Below are positions 51,201-61,013 of a DNA stretch of 64,000 nucleotides, piece by piece. The translations under genes were made by a program, and so were the position numbers. The first letter of the stretch is position 1. The number at the start of each line of letters is the position of its first letter. The notes below the pieces were generated by a model that saw only the letters and a list, made by a program, of their open reading frames with translations, did not search any database and was not told the origin of the DNA. The stretch comes from Lepisosteus oculatus (Eukaryota; Chordata; Actinopteri; Semionotiformes; Lepisosteidae): NCBI RefSeq assembly GCF_040954835.1, contig NC_090711.1:6207501-6271500 (forward strand). The letters run 5' to 3'.

Positions 51201-54200
51201 AAACATTACTAACTCAGGGTTGTACTTTGTGATTAGTAACTGTTGTGACAGCACTGCATCATCAAGTAATATATTAAACAACATACACCCCAGTTGACTT
51301 TCCTCCGCTTGCACCCTCACTGGTTTCATGTCAGGTACTACAGGACCTTTACTGTGTCTAGGAATGAAACTCTGGCCTTTTACATGCTGTCACCACAGTA
51401 TCTCTGGCTCAAGAGGCACTTAATCTGCCTCAAACAACACATACACAAACCCTAATCGGCGAGTACCATGCAGTAGGATAGCATGACGCCACCAAAAACT
51501 GAATTTGATCTCATTTTTAATACCAGGGATAAAACAACCACATAGTGTAAATCATCACTGCAATCTCCTCAATCAGTCTCAGTCCTAGGGCACTAAACAA
51601 CTAGTAACCATAAAATCCTGACCATGCAGACTAAGGTGGTTATTTCAAGCCTGTACTTAGGGTTTATAAAGAGGTCAATAAACAAAAACATGTAATTTTT
51701 GTGCGCCAATTTCTCCAGCAGAGCAGACAAAGAATCATTTAAGGGGTATCAGTACTGCCTCGGACTTTTAGCAAACAGAATCTGAATAGTACCCTCATCC
51801 AATGGAGTATTTACTGCCTAATTAGCAATTTTAGGCAAAAGGCCACACTTAACACGATAATCATTATTATCTATATTTTAGCTAAAGAAACATTAGCTGT
51901 AGTTTAACAAAACAGATTAGTAGCATTAGTATGATTTTATAGCAAATCAGGGCTTCGCACTACATTTTAAAGAAATCAAATAAAAATGTACTTATGATTC
52001 ATGATTTTGATCATGGTTAAGTCAGATAGGTATACACTTTCCCCATCGTCTACACCTGGCCAAGAGATTCCCAGAAAAGCAGCAAATATTTCCTGACAGA
52101 AAAATTAAAAATATTAATCCTAGTGAAGTGAATAAAATCACATCTTAAGCACAAACAAACAGGAATCATCTTAGAAAGGAAATCTAATTTTAACTATTGC
52201 TAGACTTCCTACTAAGAGTTGATGGACTGACTAACAATTTAATGACAGGATATTCATAATACTTCCTTTTCCTCCAATTGTTTTGCATATTCAACACTGC
52301 ATTCTGCTGGGAAACACATTATTTTAAATATTAAGTCACCAGTTCATGTGGCACAATTCATACTGTAGACTCCAGAATTAGAATTTGGCCCTGAAACCTG
52401 TTTTCATCTGGGTTTCCCCTCTCATTCTCCTCAAGCTTTTAATGAAGATTATCAGACATGTGGTGAGTAAATATGATTCTGGGAAGGGGGGAAATGAGCC
52501 TCCTCAATGGTAGCAGATGGACACTAAAATGAGGAATTTTCTTTCTTGAAATTCACTGCTTAGTGTCTGTGACCAGCATACAGAATGAACATGAAGTGCA
52601 AAGAGCACCTAATATACTTTGTTTTCAGCATTCAAACCACTGCCCATAATCAGCAGCAGAGCAACAAAACTGCAAGAAGTGAGAGCATGTCAGTCTGTTG
52701 GTTTCAAACAGTTCCCTGCCTCACAGGTGAAAGTTCACCCGAAAGAGGCAGTGACACATACGCCTCATTAGAAACGGCCACATGAAATCTTTCTAACTCC
52801 TGAACTGATAATTGCGCAAAATGGACATGTGGTCTGTTAATCCGACTGATTTCGTGATTTCCCAATAGCAGTAAAGGTATTTAATACCCTGTGGTCATAA
52901 CATTTCATAAAACAAAACACTTGCAAGTTAAGATTACGCTACGTTAATACAGTTACCACATATTGTAAGAACAAAAATATTTATACAAAAATAAATATTT
53001 TCAAAACATATACCTGTAAATCACTGCCCTCTTCAGATCTGGTAGTAAAGTGCATCAAGATTGTGTAATGATGGGCTATCCTAAATACAGTAGTTTCTTG
53101 CTTGAGTGACTCCTCTTACTCAAAGCACTATGCTGCTCTTGTGTTTCCTCTCGTATAAAGGGCTTGATGAAATCTTGCAGGATTCTCCTGTGTTTTAATT
53201 AAATTGCTCTATTACAATCCAGCTGCGACCAGCCTAGCTCTGATACACCCTTAGTTATAGATGTGCTGAGCATTGCCTAGGCCAGGAATGTCTTCAAATA
53301 ATTTAGTACATGCTGGATGTATTGATCTGGTGTCAATGTATACAAACACAGGTCCAAAAAGAAAGCAATCCCACTTCCTGAAACCAAATATTACTGAATT
53401 GTTAATCTTTACCAAACATATTAAAACAGTTCACACAGACGAAACAAAAGACACAATGTTAAGGAAGCTTCCTCAGATGAAAATAAACACATGCACTCTC
53501 ATCTCGGATATCTAGATATAGATACTGTAGCTTTTAAATGTAAGCTGCATTTTTTCCTTGAACAGGAACAACGTAACCTTAAGTTTTCAGCAAAACACAG
53601 ACCTGACCTGCGTAATATTTCTCATTCATTAACATCACACAAAATTGCTTTCCTTTCTAGCAGATGTGTTGTTCAGCCACGACACTAAAGTTTACTGTTT
53701 AGAGGTGGGATTGATTCACAGAAAACAATATTCCACCGAATTCCCTTTTTTTCTAAATGTAGAAGTGGAGATTTTTTCTGTCTCAAATTCTCTATAGCAC
53801 TTGTTAGTCTTGTTTGAACCTGCAGAGAATTTGAAACAAAAAAATGAGCAATACACAACACTAATCTGGTTTTAACAAGTCACAGGCGGTCTTGAAGGTC
53901 AAGGGAAAACACATTACATTGGCCCTGAAGATTCCAATTGCAAATGATACAAAAAATAATCATAGTATAGCTCATGGAGCTACATTACCAATTTTTATGG
54001 CTCTTTCTTGTTGTATCAGCATGGCCTTGAATTTCCTGCAACAGTGAAATGGCTGAAATATAGTATCCCTCAAGATTTGAAAGTAAAGGCCCAACCAGAG
54101 TGCTTACCGATATGGCTTCAAAAAGGACCGAAAGACCAGTGTGAATTTCGTCTCCCAAGTAAACACAAAAAACATCCCCAGTGACAAAACTACTGAGACC

Positions 54201-55408
54201 CAAATGAAGGGAAAATCTTTTCTGATCAGAGCACAAATAAAAACCATCTACTCCACCTTACGGGGTTAACAAGCAGTGGGTGAAAACGTAGTCCCTAATC
54301 CACAGCTAACAGTTCAACCTTGCATCTTATGGTAGGTTCTCACTGTTCTGCATTAAAATAAAAAGTACTGCAAAATACTGTATACATGAAATACTAATAT
54401 TTTAAAATAATGAATACGATTTACAATTACAGAGAAAATATCTTCCTTGGTGTGTTATACACACATCCTAGGTCACAGAATACACATCTCTGTTTTGGAG
54501 GCTCTTTTGAACTAGTTCCTATTTCAGTACTATAATAATAACTCCAGCAATAATAATTAAGTGTTCTAAAGCCCATGATACAACGTAGCACTGTAACAAT
54601 TTCTGAACCTCCTTTTGTTTCCGGCGTTGTATTACATTATCTTAAATTACTGCTTTAACCACTCTATACTGTACATATTTGCTTTATGTATTTATTTTAA
54701 GGTTCGTTGATAGATGGACGTCAAAACAACTTTGGATAAAGCCTGCAGTTAAATAAATAATAATGAAAACTACAAGTTATTATAATCATAACGATGCGTC
54801 GAAAACAGCGATGTCTACTGCTAAAATTATAAACAGGCAATACTGTACTGAATGAGAGTGTTTTGTAAGTGAATCAGCATACTGTATATAGACAGACCAT
54901 TCGAATTTCACCTAATCAGCCAGAATCTTAGTTAAAACATTAACATATTAGTTTAGCTTATATTACGGGAAGGTAATCCTTTAATGCTAGAATATTACCC
55001 GTACCAGGCTGCCCGTTTCAACATAAAAATGCATGTTTTGTTTCTGTAAAAATGAACTCATGAACATCATGAATTCTTCCTTCCGTACAGTATATATTTC
55101 AGAGACAGTTTATCAGCCTATTTCATTACCGGACACAGGTGCAGAATCGCGGTGTGATTACTACATTCACACAGATTAAGCAAAGCACAGACTACTCCCC
55201 AACTGAATGCCTATTACTCCATTACTCCGTATTGCACGCTCATCAATATAAAATTATATTCAATTAACATCAGTTAATTTAATATGAGGATAAACCCCTT
55301 ACCGATTCCCGGTGCTGAATAGATGAAGTACATTGCGGAGGTGGAGAGAGAAAACAGAAACAGCAGACCAAAAAATGACCTTTTCGGTGCTCGAAAATAT
55401 TTCCGCAT
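24109..55408 (-). CDS. b4galt5: Beta-1,4-galactosyltransferase 5/6-type (9 coding exons, 381 aa)
   Basis: Coding exons in transcript order are 55408-55303, 34252-34130, 32916-32803, 32103-31979, 27202-27086, 26387-26200, 25271-25149, 24869-24768 and 24256-24109; they total 1146 bases including TGA, and every junction is in frame. The product is a type II Golgi membrane protein: a short cytosolic tail, one membrane anchor (about residues 12-32), a stem and a GT7-family catalytic domain. Motifs include FRNRHEHL (163-170), FNRAMLFNVGF (201-211), the metal-binding DVD (227-229), WGWGGEDDD (287-295) and HHH (322-324). Family members transfer galactose from UDP-Gal; B4GALT5 and 6 make lactosylceramide. 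IGAQVYEQV and the neighbouring slc9a8 favour B4GALT5 (human 388 aa), although the C-terminal part is mixed between 5 and 6. Confidence 0.93.
24768..24869 (-). CDS. b4galt5: b4galt5 coding exon 8 (HHH metal-ligand region)
   Basis: The acceptor GTCTGGCAG precedes 24869 and the donor GTGAGA follows 24768. It encodes VQFAGYTVSRPPGNIGRY, then MSIPHHHRGEVQFLG. The usual B4GALT5/6 text is RPEGD-x-GKYKSIPHHH; the PPGNIGRYM version here is unusual. Confidence 0.92.
25149..25271 (-). CDS. b4galt5: b4galt5 coding exon 7 (WGWGGEDDD motif)
   Basis: The acceptor CTCTTTAG precedes 25271 and the donor GTACGA follows 25149. It encodes LPYNEFFGGVSGLTVEQF and NGFPNAFWGWGGEDDDLW. The last motif is the hallmark acceptor-site and catalytic motif of the family and carries the conserved acidic residues. 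Confidence 0.95.
26200..26387 (-). CDS. b4galt5: b4galt5 coding exon 6 (DVD metal-binding motif)
   Basis: The acceptor ATTTCTCAG precedes 26387 and the donor GTGAGT follows 26200. It encodes GTQPFNRAMLFNVGF, then HDVDH and NDRNYYGCGEMPRHFA. DVD coordinates the catalytic metal. HILEND differs from HIPESD in human B4GALT5 and HLPEND in human B4GALT6, as remembered. Confidence 0.94.
27086..27202 (-). CDS. b4galt5: b4galt5 coding exon 5 (FRNRHEHL nucleotide-sugar motif)
   Basis: The 117-base phase-0 exon is flanked by GTGCTGCAG and GTAGGA on the - strand. It encodes VAILIPFRNRHEHLPVLF and QRLQFAFYVIEQ. FRNR is the conserved UDP-Gal-binding motif of beta-4-galactosyltransferases. Confidence 0.94.
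28561..28592 (-). ncRNA. Hammerhead-ribozyme-like core in the Penelope terminal segment
   Basis: Read on the - strand, CTGAAGA is followed by an A, a short stem (GGCT-CCAC-GGCC, last pair G-U) and GAAAC. This is the CUGANGA / stem II / GAAA layout of hammerhead ribozymes, with AC-GTTGT-GT able to form a minimal stem III. Penelope-like elements are known to carry hammerhead motifs. The extra A before stem II departs from the consensus, so activity is uncertain. Confidence 0.45.
28765..29848 (-). pseudogene. Penelope-like RT (C-terminal part) and GIY-YIG endonuclease, 5'-truncated
   Basis: The frame is open without a stop from the truncation point near 29848 to the stop at 28765, about 360 codons; the first ATG-like start inside it (TTG at 29685) is not meaningful. 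Seen in order: RT motif with YKRYIDDCVG, a PFLDIH segment and SVYYKPTDSHSYL (RT palm/thumb), a basic linker, a CNRARCITC zinc-type knuckle, and the endonuclease CISCSKCPAIYIGET with downstream R and EH residues. It cannot encode a complete protein because the RT N-terminus is lost. Confidence 0.85.
31895..31921. repeat. (GTG)n / G7 repeat near b4galt5 exon 4 donor
   Basis: GTG units are followed by seven G. On the b4galt5 transcript this is a CCCCCCC-(CAC)n tract starting about 58 bases after the exon 4 splice donor. Confidence 0.75.
31979..32103 (-). CDS. b4galt5: b4galt5 coding exon 4 (entry to catalytic domain)
   Basis: The acceptor TGTCTCAG precedes 32103 and the donor GTGAGA follows 31979. 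It encodes K-G-A-V-D-V-N-M-S-E-I through GGHWKPSDCIPRWK and ends in phase 0. The GGHWKPSDC block is a family signature just before the FRNR motif. Confidence 0.93.
32668..32735 (+). repeat. Decayed fish interspersed repeat fragment
   Basis: GGAAGCTGGAGCCTACCAG, followed by AAGCAAAGATCGCAAGGCAG and GGGTAGACCC, resembles a widespread fish repeat whose usual text is GCTGGAGCCTATCCCAGC...GGGCGCAAGGCAGGGTACACCC. The family name is not certain. It lies in b4galt5 intron 3. Confidence 0.4.
32803..32916 (-). CDS. b4galt5: b4galt5 coding exon 3 (stem region)
   Basis: The exon is flanked by CTGTACAG and GTGAGT on the - strand. It encodes D-Y-P-Y-D-F-N-I-S, then QTTTFLPEGFTY and CPERLPSM, matching the conserved QTTTFLPE and CPERLPSM blocks of human B4GALT5. 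It has two N-glycosylation sequons (NIS, NET). Confidence 0.92.
   Translation of the reverse strand: MILMTLTSVTHTSKLQLSYQRALHIIPMRHVRKDSPQ
34130..34252 (-). CDS. b4galt5: b4galt5 coding exon 2 (stem region)
   Basis: The acceptor TTCTTTCAG precedes 34252 and the donor GTAAGT follows 34130 on the - strand. It encodes NEYLFMVQARG, then IGAQVYEQVVRGAY and an NGT sequon. IGAQVYEQV is the part that most favours B4GALT5 over B4GALT6. Confidence 0.92.
38261..38302. repeat. 20-bp tandem duplication
   Basis: CAGCTAATGACACTTTGCTA is followed immediately by a copy with one substitution (TTCGCTA). Confidence 0.7.
38730..38921. repeat. Left arm of long inverted repeat
   Basis: About 192 bp that reappear as the reverse complement at 39812-40002 with only a handful of differences. 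The outer end begins GCTCTATCCTCC and the inner end is TACTGTAGGTCCT. No coding content was recognised. Confidence 0.9.
39812..40002. repeat. Right arm of long inverted repeat
   Basis: This is the reverse-complement partner of 38730-38921, separated by an ~890-bp spacer. It ends GGAGGATAGAGC. No convincing target-site duplication flanks the pair. Confidence 0.9.
40172..40612 (+). mobile_element. SINE-like element with LINE-type 3' tail
   Basis: The sequence contains the widespread fish SINE core (CTGGTGTGTGGGGAGCG, ACTATGGCTGCCGTCGCATC, ATCCAGGTGGGGCTGCACAT) and ends GTAAAGTGCTTTGAGTGGAG, then AAAAGCTCTATATAAGTGTA and a T-rich tail. This tail is the LINE-derived type shared by several vertebrate SINEs. 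The family (V-SINE-like) is assigned from memory and is not certain. Conservation is good, so the copy is probably not very old. Confidence 0.7.
43750..44145 (+). mobile_element. L2-type LINE 3' fragment
   Basis: A + strand frame includes LSSFKCTLKIFFCRRPF, matching the SFK-x2-LK-x-LF-x-R-x-F motif near the C-terminus of L2 LINE proteins. It is followed by CTGTAAAGCACTTTGAGAAG and GGTGCTATATAA, a typical L2 3' tail. Two ACCTTTAAAGGT palindromes (44111-44122, 44131-44142) lie in the tail. The coding part is truncated. Confidence 0.65.
45903..45995 (+). other. Weak tRNA-like or SINE-head-like segment
   Basis: GCAGCATAGCAGAGTT and TGATTGAATCCCA faintly resemble tRNA A- and B-box text with about 55 bases between them. 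No cloverleaf could be drawn, and no LINE tail follows. It may be an old tRNA-derived SINE head. Confidence 0.15.
47140..49105 (+). mobile_element. Degenerate L1-type LINE (ORF2 endonuclease-RT linker, RT and C-terminal part)
   Basis: Translating across frameshifts gives the L1 ORF2 order: RFEYNNKSGKYLANQLK linker (47155 onward), NKAPGPDSFPAEFYKHFWE, SYRPLFLINTDVKMISKALA, HPDQTGFIKCRHSS and EKAFDKV (47476-47928), then after a stop and frame change LHRGTRQGCPLSPSL (47962-48222) and SLYADN where a YADD box is expected. A decayed C-terminal domain (MIGRIATTKMTILPKINYLF near 48415-48475) follows, then an A-rich end near 49088-49102. The 5' endonuclease and ORF1 are missing. It is clearly dead. 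Confidence 0.85.
47476..47928 (+). pseudogene. L1-type reverse transcriptase fragment
   Basis: This is the longest intact piece of the L1 relic, 150 codons covering RT motifs 0-3. It ends in a premature stop just after EKAFDKVNCEFLF, with the next conserved block resuming in another frame at 47962. IVSLEAEKAFD replaces the usual L-D-A-x-KAFD, so a catalytic aspartate is lost. Confidence 0.8.
49345..49560. repeat. GC-rich degenerate tandem repeat
   Basis: The motif AGC-GGAGTG-CTC-GGTG recurs near 49356, 49436 and 49491. Two well-matched ~55-base units share GCTGGAGTGACTC and TAGCCAGGGCTGG, and an upstream copy is more diverged. The block is richer in GC and CpG than its surroundings. Confidence 0.6.
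55303..55408 (-). CDS. b4galt5: b4galt5 coding exon 1 (cytosolic tail and membrane anchor)
   Basis: On the - strand, ATG at 55408-55406 opens MRKYFRAPKRSFFGLLF, continues through a hydrophobic anchor and ends APGI plus one base before GTAAGG. The final G joins TG of exon 2 to give V, so the join reads GI-V-NEYLF, as in the family (PGIVNTYLF in human). The N-terminus is a few residues shorter than human. Confidence 0.88.
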
Positions 55409-58400
55409 TATACAAGAAATTAAATTTAAAAGCGATATGGAAAATAAAAATCCTACTTAATTTACAACATAAAATCTTTACCGAGCTGTACTACACCGTG
55501 AAAGCACTAGAATAGATAACGCCTGTCACTGAAGTGAGGAAGTGCCAGATAGCTCCTAAATCAAATCTTAAAAATTCAAATCTTATCACGGCGTAATAGT
55601 ATTATTTACAGATGGCATTTGCGGCTTAATTTTTTTTATTGTTTTATTTAATAAAATTTCACCTAAGGATAAATCTAGAGCCTCAATTTGAGGGGGAGCC
55701 GCAGCCGCTTCTGCGAAAAAAAAATGAATGGGGAGCAAGGAGCGTCCGCACATATTAACCATACCTCTGTTTAGGGATCGTCAGCAAAGCATTGCGGTAG
55801 AGAAAAAGCTCAGAGTTAGGGAGAGTGTCCAAATAACAGCACGTTTTAAATTCGTTAGTGCTCAGCTTCACCATCTATCCGTCGTGTATGAGATAATGAC
55901 AACAAGTAATTTAAACCTACTGCTGATGACAGGACAATATCTTAATATTTTAAATAATTAATATTGCAATATTAAAATAATACATTAAAATGGAGCGGTG
56001 AAATGGCTGAAATGTGGGTCTTTGAGCGGGTAGCGACAATAGTCTAGGACTACAGTACATCAAGGGAACATAATACTTTAGCATTATAATCTATAAGAGA
56101 AAAGGAGTAGTGCCCTCACTTTATTGGCATGACATTTGACACCCGTGTATCTTTGGCTATTAAAATCCGTTCCATTGAAAACTAAAGTAAATAACAATTA
56201 AAAGTTCATGTATTCGTGTAAATAGAAGGTAATGTATCTGAGTCCTTGCTAGCACATTTAGCATGTAATCTTTTATCACCATAGTATGCAGTGCTTTAAT
56301 AAAACGTGAATAGTTTAAATAATGCATTAGGAAATTCCACATTTACAGCAAATAATCTCATTCGCCTTTCAGCAACACACTACCAGATAAAACAACACCC
56401 AAGATACCTTCATGAACTTTATCTTCAGATAATCTAACATAAAATATACTGTATGATCATAAAAGAGATCACAAAGAGGTCAGGTCATTCCCATCTTGCT
56501 TATTTGGTTGCTAGTAGCTAAGTGATTTCTATCTTTGACAACATGGCTTGACTGCTAGAGCATCATATCCCTTTGTGTTAAACGTTCCTCCTGCCCTTAG
56601 TTGTAAATGAACTTCATTGCAATGCCTCTGAGGATTTGGCATATTTGAAAAAGGTCTCCTCTACAGTATGTACACAACCAAAACGATTCAGATCTTTAGG
56701 ACTGGTAATTTGTCTAGTTGCTCTTTTCCAGAACAGAATAATCCTTTTTTGTAATAAAGACAACATTCTAAGTGAGGTCTAGCTAATTATAATTATACTA
56801 GTGCAGCGGTATAATTTAATACGACATCCATTGATTTAAATTCTACACGTTTAATTATATAGCTAAATAAACATTCTTCTTATATTTTTCATTGGCCCCC
56901 CATTTTGTCTAGAAGGGCAAACATTAGCCAGTTCTCAATCCAAAGACAGGCACAATCCTCAACTGCCTGTTTCCTGCAATTTAAAGATTGATCTTAAAGC
57001 CTTCAGTATTATTTAATGAATGTATTTAGCATAATTAAATAAGAATTGAGTGTTGGATGAGAGCCCTCCCCGGTTCTCTTCCTGTGCTCTCAAACTGTCA
57101 TTCCTTTTCCAGGTTACTCCATGTTTCGTTTCCAGTTCTTCCTGTGACCCGTACTGGGATCAGTTATGTTGCTTTTTTACTCCACTGCTGTTCTATTCTT
57201 CTTCCAGTGTGCCTGGTTCATGATCATTTTTACCTCTTCACACTTTCAAAACTCCTGCAGATCTTTCTTTGTTCTACAATCCATTTGTTCTTCTGTTTCT
57301 TCTTGAGCATGCATCCTTCCAGACTTCATTATTTTATTTTTCTTTGTGGGATTTTTGCATTTAATCAAGTTTTCATACACAACAGATACATTTTCCATTT
57401 CTCTAATCTTTTCCCTTATTCTTTATGTACTGTATTAACGCAACTCTATAGTGATTGACTGGAATTGTGTTCATTGTGTTTTACAATAACATTTAATGCT
57501 GATAAATTAAAACATAGTCTTAAGCTTCAATATAAAGACACATGGTTTTAATGACCAGGACCACATAAGAATGAATTTGATTAAACTGAATGGGTGAATG
57601 TGATGAATCAATTCCTACAATACTTGGCAGATATAGTTTGCCTTGTGTTGTTGTAAATCTTGTTGTTGTAAACCTTGTGTTGTAAAAGGTTTGAAGGAGC
57701 TGGAGAATATGAATTAATGGTGGGAAAATATTGAACGTGGTTTCCTTTCATACAAATTTAACTGTATTAATAACAACAAAAGTTTTTGCGATTAATCTCA
57801 GATTTATGCACAGCAGTGGAAGTCAGTACTGGTTTGTATTAAACAATGACCTTTCTCTGGGGACATATGGGCAGATAAGTAGTATTTTGCTCACTGTCAA
57901 AGTGAATCTACTGTAGGTTTCAGATAAAGCTTTTAAGAAAGTGCACTACTGAGTCCAACACAGAGGAAAGCATACAGTGAAGGTGAGAGCTAAGGCGGGG
58001 AGGTTGGCTGGAGAGGATATGGCACACAGGAATGAGGAGTTTTCTGAAGTTAATGTGAACGTGCGTGGTTTTCCTGTGCTTCTTGGGCTGCCTATGAGCA
58101 TATGAGCAGGACTATTTCAAGTAAAATAATCATATCTCTGTCAATGGAAAATTATGGTAGGTGAAAATAAACAGAAGCAGAAGCATAGCTTCATTACATA
58201 ACAAAAGAGCTTTGATCCGTAAATAAAACAAATATTGTATTAATAAGACAAGAGCAAAATGTTAAGTGAAACAACAATTCTTGCTACTATTAGAAGATAC
58301 TAGTTGTGCTAATAGCCTACCATTTTTCCAGGATCACATTTCCTTGCCCACAATAAATGAAACTGCCTTCAGTGATTCTCCACATATAAGCAAATTCTTC

Positions 58401-60360
58401 ACATATCAGCAAAGATAAGAAGGATTATATACAGTAACGCCTTGTTTATACTGAGAAGCAAAATTAATTGGTGGGCTTAGAAAATGTCATATTAGAAATT
58501 GTCATTGTTGGCACACAGAAAGCTTACTTCCTGTGGGACAAGTGCAGGCAGTGGAGTGAGTCCCAAGGCAAAGTCAATATCCTTTAATTATTAATCTGAG
58601 TCGTAGAATTGCTTTGCACTAACTTTGCACTCAATAAAGACCAATGGCAGTGCACTTACCTACAGCTTGTTTGTAATACACACCACATAGAGAGTATAGT
58701 GTGTTCATGAATCCTTTCAACAAAAATGGACATTGATTGTTTCATTGTATCATTAGATTCTTTACTTAATTCAGATGAAACATAAAAACACAGACTTTTT
58801 GCAGTATAAACTACAATGTAAACTATGCATTTTGTCACCTTCTTTGTGACTCACAACAGAAATAGGACCTCGATCACTTCTTATTTCTTTAATATAGAAC
58901 GTGTTAGACACACAGTGTCAGTGGTGAAAGAAGACCACAAGCATCACAAAAAGACCTTTATCTTCATTGCTGCCCCATATAGACTACTCTTGCTGGTTCC
59001 GAGCTAACCTTCTCATATCTGTACTATAGCAGACTTGAAGTAATGTACAATACTGTATATCCCTTTACATATGGCAGCAGTATTGTTAGAATATTCCTCA
59101 GAAATATAATATAATATCCCTCCAATATAAGATAGGGAAGGACATGGTGGGTGGAGATAGTAATTCCTGAGATTCTAGTTGGAACCAGATCAACATGATA
59201 CATCAGGACAGGAAGGGTTGCTTACCTTGTCTTTAAACAAAAACTTAACTTTTACATCAAATTGTGCATTAATTGCTTGCTAATTATCACTAACCAGCAG
59301 GAAAAAATAGGTTTGCATAAAATAAAAAAATCTTATGCATTTTGTATTATTATTCTGTGGTTCAAACAGAAGTGAGGGAAACATTAGGGAAAATTTGGAA
59401 ACCTTACAGGTGGAGTTCAAAGCAAAGATTGACAATTTTCGTAATGAGACTTTGAAGGGAAGGGACCAATCAGAATTAAATCAGTGGAAAATCAATGACA
59501 ACAGCTTAGACTGGTTCTAAGATGAGGAAATTCATCCATTCAGGAAATAGAAGGATGGTTATAGTGTATTTTTCTTAAGGTCTTTTACAGTTCATTATGC
59601 CCCTCACTTCATTACATGTACAATTACCCTGCACCTTTAAAACACCTAAGAGCCTGGTGAGATGTGTTAAAATTACACAATAAGTAGTAAATAAAATAAG
59701 AAAATAAATTAATTATCCAATAATAGTTATTGAATTAGATCAACTGTGTTTTCAGTAGTACTCTTTCAAAATCACTTACTGTATATGTGTCTAAGAAAAC
59801 AGGTTTCAATTGACTAGTACTGCAAGTTTGGAAGAAAAACCAGAAGACGCCAGACCTTCCAGTTTAGACATTCATTCAAGTTGACCTTAATGCTCAGTTA
59901 GGTTTAGCTAGCAGCATATATAAAATGTGAAAATATATGAATTGTTATGCTTTGTGAGTTTGAGGCACTGGAGCTACACATTCATTTGTTTCGAATCCGG
60001 CAGAGAGATAAGCTGAATGAAGACATAAAGACAAAATCAGGGAGGCATAACAGCAAAGTAACTGAACTTGGTCGTTAATGTATGAAAGAAGTAAAATAAC
60101 TCCGACTTTTGTTCTTAATTTATATTATTAAATGCCTTTCTTTCATCACTCTTAATTCACCACAACTTTCTGTAAATTACCATCACATCACCAATACAAA
60201 TACACGTCGTAGCATGTTGTTTTGCACATGTATTATCCAATGAGAATATGTTGTTTAGTATCTACAATACATCACCTAATACTTTGCAGGCAAAACATAC
60301 TCTAAAGTGAAATACGAAAACACCCTATATTTAAACAGTCAACATTCGTCACAGTGTGGG
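55409..60360. other. Divergent interval between b4galt5 and slc9a8
   Basis: The two genes are head to head over 5.3 kb. The b4galt5 5' UTR and promoter must lie just right of 55408, with a small CpG-containing patch near 55685-55745 (GAGCCGCAGCCGCTTCTGCG). The remainder is AT-rich and no additional exon or RNA gene was recognised. Confidence 0.55.
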
Positions 60361-60393
60361 TTAAAACGAAAAGACATCTTTCAAATATACTGA

Positions 60394-60406
60394 ACTACAA
60401 ATCCCA
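60394..60406 (+). promoter_or_regulatory. ZNF143-type ACTACAAATCCCA motif
   Basis: It matches ACTAYRNNNCCCR exactly, about 370 bases upstream of the slc9a8 ATG. This motif is the known binding site of ZNF143/Staf at vertebrate promoters. Confidence 0.5.
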
Positions 60407-60453
60407 GAGAAAACCAGAGGGCCCCTATGAGCTCAGGTATGAACAATGCTCTC

Positions 60454-60466
60454 TGGGAATAGTAGT
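60454..60466 (-). promoter_or_regulatory. ZNF143-type motif on the - strand, one mismatch
   Basis: The - strand reads ACTACTATTCCCA, matching ACTAYRNNNCCCR except for one base. It lies between the two exact matches. Confidence 0.4.
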
Positions 60467-60620
60467 CCAAACGTATACATGTTTATCCTTTTTTTTTACC
60501 CGTATCTTATTTCTCATCCCTTTCAATTAATGCATCCCTTATTTGTTGATACGATTTTAAGAGTATAAATAATAAACAACTGGAAGAAATATCTGTGTAA
60601 CCACACGACAAGAAATTATT

Positions 60621-60633
60621 ACTACAATTCCCG
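60621..60633 (+). promoter_or_regulatory. ZNF143-type ACTACAATTCCCG motif
   Basis: An exact ACTAYRNNNCCCR match 130 bases upstream of the slc9a8 ATG, followed by an ETS-like ACAGGAAGT at 60659-60667. The combination is common at housekeeping promoters. Confidence 0.55.
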
Positions 60634-60699
60634 ACAGGCACGCTGGAAATGCGGCTAAACAGGAAGTTGGAGTGGTGATGTGGTATATGCATAAGTGGG

Positions 60700-60706
60700 T
60701 ATAAAA
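60700..60706 (+). promoter_or_regulatory. TATA-like box of slc9a8
   Basis: TATAAAA sits 57 bases upstream of the slc9a8 ATG. Transcription would then begin near 60730, giving a short 5' UTR. The role is inferred. Confidence 0.35.
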
Positions 60707-60762
60707 TGGTTTCGGAGCCCGTTTTACAGTTTAAAAATGTATTTTAAATAAAAGCGTCAGCG

Positions 60763-61013
60763 ATGCGTGTTGTAAAACAGTTGGGCCGTAAAGGGGCATC
60801 TTGCCTTTATTTGCTGCTGTCGGTGTCTTGTCTGTCACACGGCTTAAACAGGCAAGATATATCTGTGCATGCTAGAGCTGAAGACGATACAAGGAATGGT
60901 GTTCGTATCGATAAAGCTGGTGATACGACAGGTGGTAATCAAAGAGGTGAAGAGAGGGATCCAGACAGAAATCAAAATGTGCAAGGAAAAGCGTCCCTGG
61001 AAGAGTCCATCAG
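60763..61013 (+). CDS. slc9a8: slc9a8 coding exon 1 (signal peptide and luminal N-terminus)
   Basis: ATG at 60763 opens MRVVKQLGRKGASCLYLLL. The exon gives 83 codons plus AG and the donor GTAGCT follows 61013. It joins in frame to exon 2 (SI-R-LNET). This exon has no counterpart in the human N-terminus I remember, so it rests on the open frame, the signal peptide, the phase match and the promoter motifs upstream. Confidence 0.72.

Larger units (their letters stand above)
34253..55302 (-). other. b4galt5 intron 1 (21 kb), main repeat reservoir
   Basis: The intron separates the membrane-anchor exon from the stem exon. It holds the 191-bp inverted repeat pair (38730-40002), a SINE (40172-40612), an L2-type tail (43750-44145), an L1-type relic (47140-49105) and a GC-rich tandem repeat (49345-49560). 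The other short open frames are unconvincing as genes. Confidence 0.75.

Noticed and set aside
57057..57458. 133-codon open frame rich in Phe, Leu and Cys
   Set aside because: It is a pyrimidine-rich stretch that translates to hydrophobic residues. No membrane-protein family pattern or splice context was seen.
59335..59520. Possible small gene upstream of slc9a8
   Set aside because: 61 codons without similarity, codon bias or splice support.
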